A stretch of DNA of 35,031 nt from DATHZQ01 sp035458525 (GCA_035458525.1 DATHZQ010000033.1:1-35031), one strand, 5' to 3'. Positions 1 to 8,230 are shown, counted from the stretch's first letter. Numbers and translations: made by a program. Notes: a model not told the origin generated them from the sequence alone.

Positions 1-954
1 CTCGAGCTTGGCGAGATCGAAGGTCGCCGGGTTCTTCGATACGGCGTCGAGATCAAACCGCTGCACCATGGTGTCGAGCGAGACGATCTCCTCGTCGTCG
101 CCGGGTGACCACGACAAGATCGCTAGGAAGTTGAGGACCGCTTCCGGAAGGTACCCCTCGCTGCGGTAGGCGGTGATCGACGTGTGGCCGTGGCGCTTGG
201 AGAGCTTGGCGCCGTCCGGACCCATGAGAAGGGGCAGATGGGCGTAGGTCGCTGGCTCGTGGCCCATCGCCCCTGTCAAGAGGATGTGCTTCGGCGTCGA
301 CGCCAGCAAATCCTCCCCCCGCACGACGTCGGTGATCTCGAAGTCGACATCGTCGACGGTGCTGGCGAGGTGGTAGGTCGGCGTTCCGTCCGAGCGCAGG
401 ATCACGAAGTCGTCGACTTGCCCGTGATCGAAGCGCACGTCGTCGCGCACGACGTCGTGGAAGGCCGTTTCACCCGGCCGGGGGACGGCAAACCGGATCG
501 GCGCGGTCTCACCAGCAGCAAGACGGCGCTGGGCTTCCTCGTCGGAAACCCGGAATCGCCCGTCGTACGCGGGCGATCGACCCTCCTTCATGGCCTCGTT
601 GCGAAACTGTTCCAGCTGCTCGGGAGTGGCGAACGAGTAATAGGCGTTGCCCTGCTCCACCAGGTTCTGGGCGACCTCCCGGTAGCGTTCCAGCCGCCGG
701 CTCTGGTGGTACTCGCCGTGGGGGCCACCGACCTCGATGCCCTCGTCCCAATCCAGCCCGAGCCAGCGAAGACTCGACACGATGTCGTCGGCGTATTCCT
801 TCGTCGAGCGCTCCCGGTCGGTGTCGTCACTGCGGACGATGAGGGTGCCACCGTGGTTGCGCACGTACAGCCAGTTGTACAACGCGGTCCTGCCGCCTCC
901 GACATGGAGGTAGCCGGTGGGCGACGGGGCGAACCGCAGCCGCGGAGCGGTCAT
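1..954 (-). CDS. gltX: Glutamyl-tRNA synthetase, 3' part outside window
   Basis: Class I aminoacyl-tRNA synthetase that charges tRNA-Glu with glutamate in the cytoplasm. The first 318 residues are visible and the anticodon-binding C-terminus lies beyond the left edge. The HIGH-type signature reads HVGGGRTALYNW at residues 17-28, and the KMSKS-type loop reads KLSKRHG from residue 250. The ATG at 954 overlaps the TGA of the upstream gene (ATGA, 951-954), so translation is probably coupled. Because gatCAB is also in this window, the enzyme is likely to mischarge tRNA-Gln as well (non-discriminating). That is inference, since the anticodon domain that decides it cannot be seen. The neighbouring FAH-family gene is paired with gltX in mycobacteria too. 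Confidence 0.97.
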   Translation of the reverse strand, partial: MTAPRLRFAPSPTGYLHVGGGRTALYNWLYVRNHGGTLIVRSDDTDRERSTKEYADDIVSSLRWLGLDWDEGIEVGGPHGEYHQSRRLERYREVAQNLVEQGNAYYSFATPEQLEQFRNEAMKEGRSPAYDGRFRVSDEEAQRRLAAGETAPIRFAVPRPGETAFHDVVRDDVRFDHGQVDDFVILRSDGTPTYHLASTVDDVDFEITDVVRGEDLLASTPKHILLTGAMGHEPATYAHLPLLMGPDGAKLSKRHGHTSITAYRSEGYLPEAVLNFLAILSWSPGDDEEIVSLDTMVQRFDLDAVSKNPATFDLAKLE

Positions 955-1715
955 CCGGCGATCACCGGATTGACCAGCACGCCGATCCCTTCGATCTCGA
1001 CCTCGACGCGATCGCCAACCTCGATCGGGCCGACGCCATCCGGCGTGCCGGTGAGAATCACGTCACCGGGGAGCAACGTCATGACGTGAGAGATATAGGA
1101 CACGATCTCGCCGACACCAAACACCATGTCGCTGGTCGATCCGCTCTGACGGATCTCGCCGTTGACGCGGCAGATGACCGAGAGACCTTCCTGGGGATCC
1201 AACTCGGTGTCGATGGCCGGGCCCAGCGGGCAGAACGTGTCGAAGCCCTTGGCCCGCGACCACTGGCCGTCGCTGCGCTGCAGGTCGCGTGCGGTGATGT
1301 CGTTGGCGGCGGTGTAGCCGAGGATGTGGGGCCCGACGTCCTCGATGGCAACGTTCTTCGTCACCTTGCCGATCACCACGGCCAGCTCGGCCTCGTGGTG
1401 GACGTTCTCGGAAACCGCCGGCAGGCGGACCGACTGCAGCGGACCGACCACCGACGTCGGCGGCTTCAGGAAGATCAGGGGCTGCTCCGGAACGTCGCTG
1501 TCCATCTCGGCGGCATGGTCGACGTAGTTCTTCCCGACCGCAACGATCTTGGTGGGAATCACCGGCGCCAGCAGCCGAGCGTGCTCCCAGCTCACGACCG
1601 TCTCGGTCGGCTCCCAGGCAATGAACGGCGAGCCGCGGTGGAGACGGATGCCTTCCGGTTCGACCGCGCCGTACGTGATGTCGTCGACCTCGGAATCCAC
1701 GCGCACGATCTTCAT
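951..1715 (-). CDS. Fumarylacetoacetate hydrolase (FAH) family protein
   Basis: A 254-residue single-domain FAH-fold enzyme. Family members are Mg/Mn-dependent hydrolases, isomerases or decarboxylases of 2-oxo or diketo acids. The metal ligands are visible as Glu108 and Glu110 (HHEAELAVVIGK) and Asp139 (AANDITARDLQ), and the catalytic-loop motif VGKNYVDHAAEM is at residues 60-71. The ATG at 1715 was chosen because GGAG sits 7 bases upstream; an open frame continues 5' to 1865 but has no family similarity. It is immediately upstream of gltX with a 4-base overlap. Homologues in this position are often named 2-hydroxyhepta-2,4-diene-1,7-dioate isomerase, but nothing here supports an aromatic catabolic pathway. 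Oxaloacetate decarboxylase or acylpyruvate hydrolase are equally possible. Confidence 0.92.
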   Translation of the reverse strand: MKIVRVDSEVDDITYGAVEPEGIRLHRGSPFIAWEPTETVVSWEHARLLAPVIPTKIVAVGKNYVDHAAEMDSDVPEQPLIFLKPPTSVVGPLQSVRLPAVSENVHHEAELAVVIGKVTKNVAIEDVGPHILGYTAANDITARDLQRSDGQWSRAKGFDTFCPLGPAIDTELDPQEGLSVICRVNGEIRQSGSTSDMVFGVGEIVSYISHVMTLLPGDVILTGTPDGVGPIEVGDRVEVEIEGIGVLVNPVIAG

Positions 1716-1749
1716 CTCAATACTCCGTCGCTCGACGTGTTGCGTACGG

Positions 1750-2271
1750 TCACCGCAGGATGAGCCGCTCCCCCGCTGCCATTCGGGCGCGGAGGTCTTC
1801 GATCGGCGCCGCCAGGTTCTCGATCGGCACGGCGGCGACCAGTGCCCGCGCACGAGACGCATCATGACCGAGATTGGCGAGCCAGTCCTGGCGATCCTTG
1901 CGCAGCCCTTCGATCAGGCTGTCCGGGGCACCGATCGAGGCGAACCCGAGGATGGTCATGGCGACGTCGACGTCGCGACCCGTCGGTGCCCGCCCGAAGT
2001 GCGAGGCGCGGGCGCCGGCCAGTGCCGCAATGCCGGCCTCGGCGTTGTGGTGGTCCTCACCTTCCGCCATCTCGAGCGTGTGCTCCTTGATGAGTCGATA
2101 GACAAATCCCGTGTCGGGACCGGTCGTCCCGAACGCTCCGCCCCACGGAACCTCGGCCGGTGAGAGCATCTCGCCGGGCCGCTGCGGCTTCCACCGCCGC
2201 GCCGCGTCCGGCGCCGGCCGCGGCCGCGGCAGGTCTGAAATCTCGAGCTCGATGTTGGGCTGCTGTCCCAT
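1750..2271 (-). CDS. Conserved-looking protein of unknown function
   Basis: A 173-residue soluble protein that I cannot assign to a family. It has a Pro/Arg-rich N-terminus (about residues 15-35), then a segment VPWGGAFGTTGPDTGFVYRL (from about residue 42), and a helical C-terminal half. No signal peptide, membrane segment or cysteine is seen. The start ATG at 2271 has GAGG 4 bases upstream. A TAGCAT hexamer 22 bases upstream would give a short leader, so it may have its own promoter although it lies only 66 bases after ilvE. Third-codon-position G/C bias and the 34-base gap to the next gene support a real gene. The name of the product is unknown. Confidence 0.8.
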   Translation of the reverse strand: MGQQPNIELEISDLPRPRPAPDAARRWKPQRPGEMLSPAEVPWGGAFGTTGPDTGFVYRLIKEHTLEMAEGEDHHNAEAGIAALAGARASHFGRAPTGRDVDVAMTILGFASIGAPDSLIEGLRKDRQDWLANLGHDASRARALVAAVPIENLAAPIEDLRARMAAGERLILR

Positions 2272-2293
2272 GGCACCTCGTGTGTCTGCGGCG

Positions 2294-2299
2294 ATGCTA
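2294..2299 (-). promoter_or_regulatory. Predicted -10 box TAGCAT for the unknown gene at 1750-2271
   Basis: TAGCAT on the minus strand fits the actinobacterial TAnnnT -10 pattern. It lies 22 bases before the ATG at 2271, which leaves a short leader that contains the GAGG ribosome site. Confidence 0.4.
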
Positions 2300-2337
2300 C
2301 CGGCTCTGCGACACGGGCAGATCTGGCCGGATCTGGC

Positions 2338-3369
2338 CTATTCGACGAGCGTGAGCCAGCCGTGTGCATCTTCGGCGGCGCCGACGTGAACGTCGGTCAG
2401 CGCCTTGCGCAGCCGCAGCGTCTCATTCCCAACGTTGCCGCTCCCCACTGCCATGTCCTCGCCGTCGACGACCAGGCTGCCGACGGAGGCGAGCACGGCC
2501 GCAGTGCCCGACAACGCGGCCTCGGCGTCGTCCCGTCGGGACCACGCGAGCAGTTCGTCAACGGTCAGCGAATCGTGTTGCTCGACGTGGTACCCGAGAT
2601 CTGCACCGAGTGCGAGCACCGAGTCTCGGGTGACGCCGTGGAGGAACGCCTCGCTCAGCGCAGGAGTGATGATCTGGCCGGCGTCGATCATCAGGAAGTT
2701 GGCAGCGCCGGTTTCCTGAATCTTGCCGTCGGGTGCGAACAGCACCTGGTCGGCGCCAACTTCCCGTTTGGCCCGCATCGTCGGACCGAGGGCCATGACG
2801 TAGTTGGCTCCGGATTTGACCATCCCGAACTGCGGGGTCGTACGGGGTTGCTGGGTCTCGATCATGAGCTTGAGCGGGCGGATGCCTCCGGCGAAGTAGT
2901 CGCCAACCGGGCTGGCGAGCACGTAGAGCAAGGCCGTCGTCGACGGCACCGCGGCAGCCCCGATATTCGGAACGGTTCCGACCAGCGTCGGTCGCAGGTA
3001 GAGCGAACCGGGCGATGCCGGCACCTCGTCGAGACACGCACGAACGACGTCGATGACCATCTCCGTCAACATGTCGACCGGCGGTGCGGGCAGCATGAGG
3101 ATCTCGGCCGATCGCTGCATCCGTCGCACATGGGCGTCGAGCCGGAAGACCCGTACCTTGCCGTCGAGACCACGATGCGCTTTGAGCCCCTCGAAGCATG
3201 CGCTGCCGTAGTGCAGCACGTGCGTCGCCGGATGCATGGCGAACGGCTCCACGGGATCGAGCCTGGCGGCACTCCACTCCTCGTTTGCCCATTCGGCTAC
3301 CGCCATCGTGCTCGCAAACACGCTGCCAAAGGGGGCGTTCGGAGCGGGCGGGGCGGACTGGGCGGTCAT
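2338..3369 (-). CDS. ilvE: Branched-chain amino acid aminotransferase
   Basis: A fold-type IV PLP enzyme that interconverts 2-oxo acids and Leu, Ile or Val with glutamate as amino donor. It has 343 residues, the usual bacterial BCAT2 length. The PLP lysine is Lys185 in MVKSGANYVMA, and the following family motif is ETGAANFLMI (Glu219). The substrate-loop segment GSACFEGLKAH is at residues 55-65. The ATG at 3369 was chosen over an upstream in-frame ATG at 3402 because GGAGG lies 8 bases before it. A TACAGT hexamer at 3402-3407 could be the -10 box. It is followed after 66 bases by the unknown gene at 1750-2271. No leader peptide or attenuator is evident. Confidence 0.95.
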   Translation of the reverse strand: MTAQSAPPAPNAPFGSVFASTMAVAEWANEEWSAARLDPVEPFAMHPATHVLHYGSACFEGLKAHRGLDGKVRVFRLDAHVRRMQRSAEILMLPAPPVDMLTEMVIDVVRACLDEVPASPGSLYLRPTLVGTVPNIGAAAVPSTTALLYVLASPVGDYFAGGIRPLKLMIETQQPRTTPQFGMVKSGANYVMALGPTMRAKREVGADQVLFAPDGKIQETGAANFLMIDAGQIITPALSEAFLHGVTRDSVLALGADLGYHVEQHDSLTVDELLAWSRRDDAEAALSGTAAVLASVGSLVVDGEDMAVGSGNVGNETLRLRKALTDVHVGAAEDAHGWLTLVE

Positions 3370-3401
3370 GGAAGATTCCTCCGGCGGTCGGTCAAACCGC
3401 A

Positions 3402-3407
3402 ACTGTA
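3402..3407 (-). promoter_or_regulatory. Predicted -10 box TACAGT for ilvE
   Basis: TACAGT on the minus strand lies 32 bases before the ilvE ATG. This leaves a leader of about 26 bases that carries the strong GGAGG site. Confidence 0.4.
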
Positions 3408-3459
3408 TCCGCTGGCGTTGCGCCCGCCAATAAGGCGCTGCGCCTCCGCAAGGTCGCGA

Positions 3460-5379
3460 TCATCGCAGGTGTCGATCGTGCCATTCCAGGATGATCTCGA
3501 ATCGCTCGACCCGGTGCTGCGGAGAACCGCTGCGGCTGAGCTCGTGACCCTCGCCTGCGGGGAACCGCACCATCTCGGTCTCGACGCCGGCGTGTTTCAG
3601 CGCAGCGAAGAGCTGTTCGCCCTGCTCGATGGGGGTACGCCAATCGGTCTCGGAATGCAGCACCAGCATCGGCGTCTCGACCTTGCTTGCGTGGGCGAGC
3701 GGACTCGACATCCACGTTCGGATCGGATCCTCGTGGACGTGGAACCCCAGGTACGCCTTGCCGAACCACATCCCGATGTCGGACGTCCCGGCGAACGACG
3801 GCCAGGAGTACAGGCCCCTTTCGGCCACCGAGGAGCGATAGCGAGAATCCGCCGCGGCCACGCGCAGTGTCATCAGACCCCCGTAGGAACCGCCCATGAC
3901 GCCCATGCGGGCGGTGTCGAGACGAGGCTCGACCGCGGCAGCGGAATCCACCGCTGCCAGCAGGTCGGCGAGATCGGGCGGCATCTCTTCGTCCCACCGT
4001 CCGACCACGGCTGCGACGTGCTCACGCCCGTACCCGCTGGATCCTCTGGGATTGATGGCGACGACGCCGTAGCCGGCGCCGGCGTAGACCTGGAACTCGT
4101 CGAAGAAGCCGTAGCCGTATTGCGTTGCAGGACCGCCGTGGATGTTGAACAGGACCGGGACGCCATCGTCACCCTCGGGCAGGTAGATCCAGCCCGCAAC
4201 GGACACCCCATCGTGCTCGATCGTGAACGACTGCGGTTCGACCAACACCGTCGCCTCGCGGAATGCATCATTGAGGGAGGTGAGTCTCCGCTCCGTACCG
4301 TCTTCCCACCACCACAGCTCGCCAGGGTCGGTCGGGGTGGTGGCGGTGAACGCAAACGCCGAACCGTCCTGCCGCGGCGAGGCTCCGGTGACCACGCGGT
4401 CGCCGCCAACCATGACGGCCGCGTAGCCGTAGGTCAGATGGACAACGCGAATCCGGCCCTCGTCCTCGAGAAGGCACAGCGCGCTGCCATCGTCGAGCCA
4501 CTGCGGCCCGGCCGGCGCCATCGGCGGTGCGAAGGTCATGATGCTGCGGTCGAGGAAGCCGGTGAGATCCGACAGCTCATCGTCGATGCGCCGGAGGACG
4601 GGAACGCCTGGCCAGGCCCACGGATCGGGATCTCCAATGGCGTGAAGGGTCCCGTCCGGTGCGTAGGTCGGGAGTTGCCACGTGCCCACTGGCGTGCGGG
4701 CGGCCGCTGCGCCGCCGGCGACCGCCACCGTGAAGATCTGGCCGCCGGGGTCGAGCTCACGGTCCTCGTGGCGCCGGCTCACGAAGGCGAGCTCGCTCCC
4801 GTCACGGCTCCATGCGACGCCGCCCTCGTCGTCGTCGCCGGGCGTGAGGCACCGAGGCTCGGCCATCCCCGAGGGGTCGACCAGCCAGAGATGATTGCGG
4901 CGATCCCCCACCCAGCCGCGGTTGTCGCCCCGGTATGGGACGCGGGTCACGCGCCGGGAGCGTCGCTTTCGCTCGTCTTCCTCGAGGTCCGCCAGCTCCG
5001 GAATCCACTCGGCGGCCACCACGGCGATCTCTGAACCGTCCGGCGACCACTCCGCCTCCGACACGCCGAGCTCGAAGTCCGTGACCAGTTCCGCCTCTCC
5101 CCCTGCGATCGGCAACACGGCAACCTGCGCTTTGGCGCCCTCCTCGGTGCCGGTGCGGAGGAAGAGCAGCTCCGCACCATCGGGCGACCAGCGGGGACGT
5201 ACGTCGCCCGGACCCGCAGTCAGCGGACGGGCTCCGGAGCCGTCCCAGAGCCAGATGCGGCGAAGGTATCGATCGGCTTCAAGGTCCATACGCGACACGA
5301 CGAACGCAACACGGTCGCCCCCGGGGTGGATGCGGGGATCCGACGGAGTGGCGTGGTCACCGAGCTGGTCCGGGCGCAT
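3460..5379 (-). CDS. S9 family prolyl oligopeptidase / acylaminoacyl-peptidase-like
   Basis: A 639-residue serine peptidase of clan SC. The N-terminal part (to about residue 370) has repeated WSPDG-type strands (for example RPRWSPDGAELLF, EAEWSPDGSEIAV, GVAWSRDGSELAF), as in the S9 beta-propeller. The C-terminal alpha/beta-hydrolase domain contains nucleophile Ser498 in GGSYGG, Asp579 in SETDWRTP and His612 in GEGHELSR. No signal peptide is visible, so it is probably cytoplasmic and degrades short or N-acylated peptides. The ATG at 5379 has GAAGGAG 6 bases upstream, and TAGCCT at 5412-5417 is a plausible -10 box. The exact specificity (S9A, B or C) cannot be settled; the arrangement looks most like S9C. 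Confidence 0.93.
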   Translation of the reverse strand: MRPDQLGDHATPSDPRIHPGGDRVAFVVSRMDLEADRYLRRIWLWDGSGARPLTAGPGDVRPRWSPDGAELLFLRTGTEEGAKAQVAVLPIAGGEAELVTDFELGVSEAEWSPDGSEIAVVAAEWIPELADLEEDERKRRSRRVTRVPYRGDNRGWVGDRRNHLWLVDPSGMAEPRCLTPGDDDEGGVAWSRDGSELAFVSRRHEDRELDPGGQIFTVAVAGGAAAARTPVGTWQLPTYAPDGTLHAIGDPDPWAWPGVPVLRRIDDELSDLTGFLDRSIMTFAPPMAPAGPQWLDDGSALCLLEDEGRIRVVHLTYGYAAVMVGGDRVVTGASPRQDGSAFAFTATTPTDPGELWWWEDGTERRLTSLNDAFREATVLVEPQSFTIEHDGVSVAGWIYLPEGDDGVPVLFNIHGGPATQYGYGFFDEFQVYAGAGYGVVAINPRGSSGYGREHVAAVVGRWDEEMPPDLADLLAAVDSAAAVEPRLDTARMGVMGGSYGGLMTLRVAAADSRYRSSVAERGLYSWPSFAGTSDIGMWFGKAYLGFHVHEDPIRTWMSSPLAHASKVETPMLVLHSETDWRTPIEQGEQLFAALKHAGVETEMVRFPAGEGHELSRSGSPQHRVERFEIILEWHDRHLR

Positions 5380-5411
5380 GGGCGGCTCCTTCGTGGTTGC
5401 GTGCGGCGGCG

Positions 5412-5417
5412 AGGCTA
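5412..5417 (-). promoter_or_regulatory. Predicted -10 box TAGCCT for the S9 peptidase
   Basis: TAGCCT on the minus strand lies 32 bases before the ATG at 5379, with a good ribosome site in the implied leader. Confidence 0.4.
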
Positions 5418-5625
5418 CTGCGCCTCCGGCTCGCTACGGTTGGCGGCCGTGCGGAGGCGAGGCAATGAGAGTCGACGTCCCGGTGGAACGAAGTTGACCG
5501 GCAGGGCGCCGGGCGACCAGCTCGCGGCCCTCCCCGCAGACGTTCCGCTCGCCTGGCACCTCGGCAATCCGCCCGGGGAGCTCGGTTCGTTTCACGAAGA
5601 TGCTGCAGTCTTCGCAGCCGCCGGG

Positions 5626-5631
5626 TAGCTT
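5626..5631 (+). promoter_or_regulatory. Leaderless-type -10 box TAGCTT before pgpA
   Basis: TAGCTT ends 6 bases before the GTG at 5638. There is no Shine-Dalgarno, so transcription would begin at or next to the start codon. Confidence 0.5.
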
Positions 5632-5637
5632 GCCAAC

Positions 5638-6126
5638 GTGACCGAGCCGCACACAGAAGTCCACGGAGACGGGCCCTTGCGGCGCTGGGTTGCCGCCGGC
5701 TTCGGATCCGGGTGGATACCACGGCGTCTCTGGGGCTCGGACAGGGGCGCGGGAACCTTTGGCGCCGTCGTGGGCGGTCTGATCGGTATCGTCGCCTGGC
5801 GGTCGCCCCTGTGGGTCGATGTGATGATCGCCGTGCTCGTCATCGCCGTATCGGTCTGGGCGTCGGCTCCGGCATCCCGCCGGAACGAGGACCCCGGCTG
5901 GATCGTCATCGACGAGGTAGCGGGCGCCCTGGTCGCCGTCATCGGGATGGCGGGGCTCGCCTGGTTCGTTGCATGGGGAGTGGCGCGACTGGCCGACATC
6001 TTCAAGGTGCTGCCCGGCGTCAAGCGAGCCGAGGCGTTGCCCGCACCAATCGGGATCACTGCAGACGACGTGGTGGCCGGGTTGTACGGCTTGGCTGCCG
6101 GGGCGATCGTGACCTGGCTCGTCTAG
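5638..6126 (+). CDS. pgpA: Phosphatidylglycerophosphatase A
   Basis: An integral membrane phosphatase that removes phosphate from phosphatidylglycerophosphate to give phosphatidylglycerol. It has 162 residues, close to the usual 160-175. Family signatures are present in order: GSGWIPR (23-29) with a glycine-rich GAGTFGAVVGG (37-47), IDEVAGALVA (91-100), and LADIFKVLP followed by ADDVVAGLYG (118-151), which hold the conserved acidic residues. Four hydrophobic segments lie near 40-55, 60-75, 92-115 and 145-162. The start is GTG at 5638, with no Shine-Dalgarno but a TAGCTT box 6 bases upstream. It converges on serA and the two stop codons share CTAG at 6123-6126. Some motif positions vary from the E. 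coli enzyme, so I hold slightly under full confidence. Confidence 0.88.
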   Translation: MTEPHTEVHGDGPLRRWVAAGFGSGWIPRRLWGSDRGAGTFGAVVGGLIGIVAWRSPLWVDVMIAVLVIAVSVWASAPASRRNEDPGWIVIDEVAGALVAVIGMAGLAWFVAWGVARLADIFKVLPGVKRAEALPAPIGITADDVVAGLYGLAAGAIVTWLV

Positions 6127-7703
6127 CGCAGCTGGATGTACCGGGCAGCCAGCACACCCTCGAGCGCCCGGATTCGATCGAGCAGACCGGGCGGGACCTC
6201 TTGATCCATGCTGATGCCCATCATCGCCCCGTCATCCGGCCCACGCCCCACCGCCATGTCCGAGATGTTGACCCCGGCATCCCCCAGCGCCGTGCCCACG
6301 CGGCCGATGACACCCGGTGTGTCCGCATTGCGCACGAGCAGCATGTGGCGGGTCATTGGAAACTCGATCTCGTAGCCATCGACGCTGACGAGCACCGGGC
6401 CTTTGTGCGCCATCACCGTCCCCGCGATCTCGCGATCGACGCCCTCGACCTTTCCACTCAGGTGAATCACCGCCCGGTAGTCCTCGGCCTCGGGCACGCT
6501 CTCTTCCAGGACCTTCATGCCGTGGCGAGCTGCGAGCACGGGAGCGTTGACGTACGACACCGGCTCATCGGTCGCCTCGAGCAGCATGCCTTTCATCGCA
6601 GCGAGCGCCACTGCGGGCACCATCTCCTCCACGTCACGGCCGCGCGCCGACACTGCGAGTTCGCCCGGGAGGCCGTGTGCGAAGCTGGTGAACACCTGGC
6701 CCAGCCCCTCGGTGAGGCGGACGTAGGGCCGCGCGGCGTCGTCGATCCGACCGCCGAGGGAGAGATTGACGGCGGAGGGGACCAACTCGCCGTCGAGCGC
6801 CGCGAGGACGGCGCGGGCGACGGCCAGCCCCGCCTTGTCCTGCGCTTCCTGGGTCGATGCTCCGAGATGCGGAGTCACCACGACCTCGGGGAGCTCGAAG
6901 AGCGGGCTCTCTGTTGTCGGTTCCTTCGCAAAAACATCGAATGCGGCTCCGCCGACGTGACCGCGACGGATCGCGTCGGCCAGCGCCGCCTCGTCGACGA
7001 GGCCACCCCTCGCGACGTTGACGATCCTCACCCCCGGCTTCATCGACGCAATGGCTCCAGCATCGATGAGGCCGAGCGTGTCCGCGGTGCGGGGCAGATG
7101 GATCGTGATGAAGTCGGCGTGCGCGAACACCTCATCGAGCGAAGCACTCGAGGCTCCGATGGCACGCACGCGCTCGTCGCTGACGTAGGGGTCGTACGCG
7201 ACGATTCGCATCCCAAAGGCGCTTGCCCGCATGGCGACCAGCGTCCCGATCCGCCCCAGTCCCAGGATGCCCAGGGTCTTCCCGCTCAGCTCGACGCCCT
7301 TCAGGCGCTTGCGATCCCACGCCCCGGCCCGCAGCGAGGCGTCGGCTTCTGCGATCCGGCGAGCCTGTGCCAGCAACAACGCCATCGTGTGCTCCGCAGC
7401 CGAGACGGTGTTGGCGTCCGGTGCATTGACCACCATGACCCCGGCAGCGGTCGCCGCCGCAACATCGATGTTGTCGACTCCCACGCCGGCGCGGCCGATC
7501 ACCTGTAGCCCCGGCGCCGCATCGATCAGCGCGGCGTCGACCTGGGTGGCCGAGCGGACGATCAGGCCGGAGGCCGCACCCATTCGCTCCAGCAACTCTG
7601 CCGGCGAGCACTGCGTTGCCACATCCACGTCGACGCGTTCGGACAGCGCAGCGACGGCCGCGTCGGCCACCGCTTCAGCAATCACCACCATCGGTCGGCT
7701 CAT
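6123..7703 (-). CDS. serA: D-3-phosphoglycerate dehydrogenase
   Basis: This enzyme oxidises 3-phosphoglycerate to 3-phosphohydroxypyruvate with NAD+, the first step of serine synthesis. It has 526 residues and is the long actinobacterial type. It comprises the catalytic/Rossmann core (1-about 310) with GLGRIG at 148-153 and catalytic Arg232 (VARGG), Glu261 (AKEP) and His279 (TPHLG). An intervening allosteric-substrate-binding-type domain follows, then a C-terminal ACT domain (about 452-526, beginning near HMLLVRNADTPGVIGRVG), which in relatives binds serine for feedback control. The ATG at 7703 was chosen because GGGAAGAG lies just upstream and the protein starts in the family register. A TAGCAT hexamer at 7733-7738 is a likely -10 box. 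In M. tuberculosis serA1 also lies between gltS and gatCAB. Confidence 0.97.
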   Translation of the reverse strand: MSRPMVVIAEAVADAAVAALSERVDVDVATQCSPAELLERMGAASGLIVRSATQVDAALIDAAPGLQVIGRAGVGVDNIDVAAATAAGVMVVNAPDANTVSAAEHTMALLLAQARRIAEADASLRAGAWDRKRLKGVELSGKTLGILGLGRIGTLVAMRASAFGMRIVAYDPYVSDERVRAIGASSASLDEVFAHADFITIHLPRTADTLGLIDAGAIASMKPGVRIVNVARGGLVDEAALADAIRRGHVGGAAFDVFAKEPTTESPLFELPEVVVTPHLGASTQEAQDKAGLAVARAVLAALDGELVPSAVNLSLGGRIDDAARPYVRLTEGLGQVFTSFAHGLPGELAVSARGRDVEEMVPAVALAAMKGMLLEATDEPVSYVNAPVLAARHGMKVLEESVPEAEDYRAVIHLSGKVEGVDREIAGTVMAHKGPVLVSVDGYEIEFPMTRHMLLVRNADTPGVIGRVGTALGDAGVNISDMAVGRGPDDGAMMGISMDQEVPPGLLDRIRALEGVLAARYIQLR

Positions 7704-7732
7704 GGCTCTTCCCGCTCGACGAGACGCGGGTG

Positions 7733-7738
7733 ATGCTA
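7733..7738 (-). promoter_or_regulatory. Predicted -10 box TAGCAT for serA
   Basis: TAGCAT on the minus strand lies 29 bases before the serA ATG. The implied leader of about 22 bases carries the GGGAAGAG ribosome site. Confidence 0.4.
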
Positions 7739-7798
7739 GGCCCGCTGTCCGTGCAGAAATCTGCGCACGGCGTCGGCTGGGAGTCACGAGCCGACCGG

Positions 7799-7804
7799 TA
7801 GCCT
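7799..7804 (+). promoter_or_regulatory. Leaderless-type -10 box TAGCCT before the DUF983 gene
   Basis: TAGCCT ends 8 bases before the ATG at 7813. No Shine-Dalgarno is present. It shares the 109-base divergent gap with the serA promoter. Confidence 0.5.
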
Positions 7805-7812
7805 GCCTCGTC

Positions 7813-8196
7813 ATGGAAGTCATCGAACGCCCTCCGCTGCTCCGAGCGCTCTGGCGTGGCGCCACGGCGCGCTGCCCGCGCTGCGGCAGCAACCGCATCT
7901 ACAAGTATTGGGTGTCGATGGTGGCGGATTGCCCCCGCTGTGGCATGCACTTCGAACGATCTGAGGGCTACTGGCTGGGGGCGATGCTCATCAACCTCGC
8001 CGTGACGATGGGCACGTTTCTCGTCGTGTTGATCCTGGGCATCGTGCTGACGTGGCCAGACGTTCCGTGGACGGGTCTCCTGGTCACTGTCATCGCGGTC
8101 AATGCGCTCGTTCCGATCGTGTTTCACCCGATCGCACGCACGCTGTGGGTCGCGATCGAACGCCACTTCCGCAGTCGCTCCGAGGCGTACGAGTAG
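7813..8196 (+). CDS. DUF983-type small membrane protein with zinc ribbon
   Basis: A 127-residue protein with two CPRCG knuckles (21-25 and 40-44; spacing fits a four-cysteine zinc ribbon) in a cytoplasmic N-terminus. Two membrane helices follow (about 56-80 and 86-106), then a short basic tail. This layout matches the DUF983 family, whose function is not established. The ATG at 7813 was chosen because the product then begins at the family N-terminus and TAGCCT lies 8 bases upstream. It is 41 bases ahead of ppc on the same strand, but ppc has its own promoter-like box. Confidence 0.85.
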   Translation: MEVIERPPLLRALWRGATARCPRCGSNRIYKYWVSMVADCPRCGMHFERSEGYWLGAMLINLAVTMGTFLVVLILGIVLTWPDVPWTGLLVTVIAVNALVPIVFHPIARTLWVAIERHFRSRSEAYE

Positions 8197-8224
8197 ACCG
8201 CGCTGCGCCACGGCGGCGCCCCGC

Positions 8225-8230
8225 TACGCT
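8225..8230 (+). promoter_or_regulatory. Leaderless-type -10 box TACGCT before ppc
   Basis: TACGCT ends 7 bases before the ppc ATG at 8238, and no Shine-Dalgarno intervenes. Confidence 0.5.

Larger units (their letters stand above)
5380..5637. other. Longest intergenic gap, between divergent S9 peptidase and pgpA
   Basis: These 258 bases hold the predicted promoters of both flanking genes. A ten-codon frame, ATG at 5465 to TGA ending 5497, has GGAGG 7 bases upstream on the plus strand. A 76-codon minus-strand frame (5434-5664) encodes a small Cys-containing product (CEDC, then a later Cys) with moderate G/C third-position bias. Neither frame is convincing as a gene: the longer one would overlap the pgpA start and resembles nothing I know. 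I see no repeat, RNA gene or clear terminator. Confidence 0.5.

Noticed and set aside
2362..5034. Very long plus-strand open frame (890 codons) across ilvE and the S9 peptidase
   Set aside because: It is antisense to two genes with clear family motifs, its product is Arg/His/Gly-rich low-quality sequence, and such frames are expected opposite G/C-ending codons.
5712..7508. 598-codon plus-strand frame over pgpA and serA
   Set aside because: It runs in another frame of pgpA and antisense to serA, with no recognisable domain.
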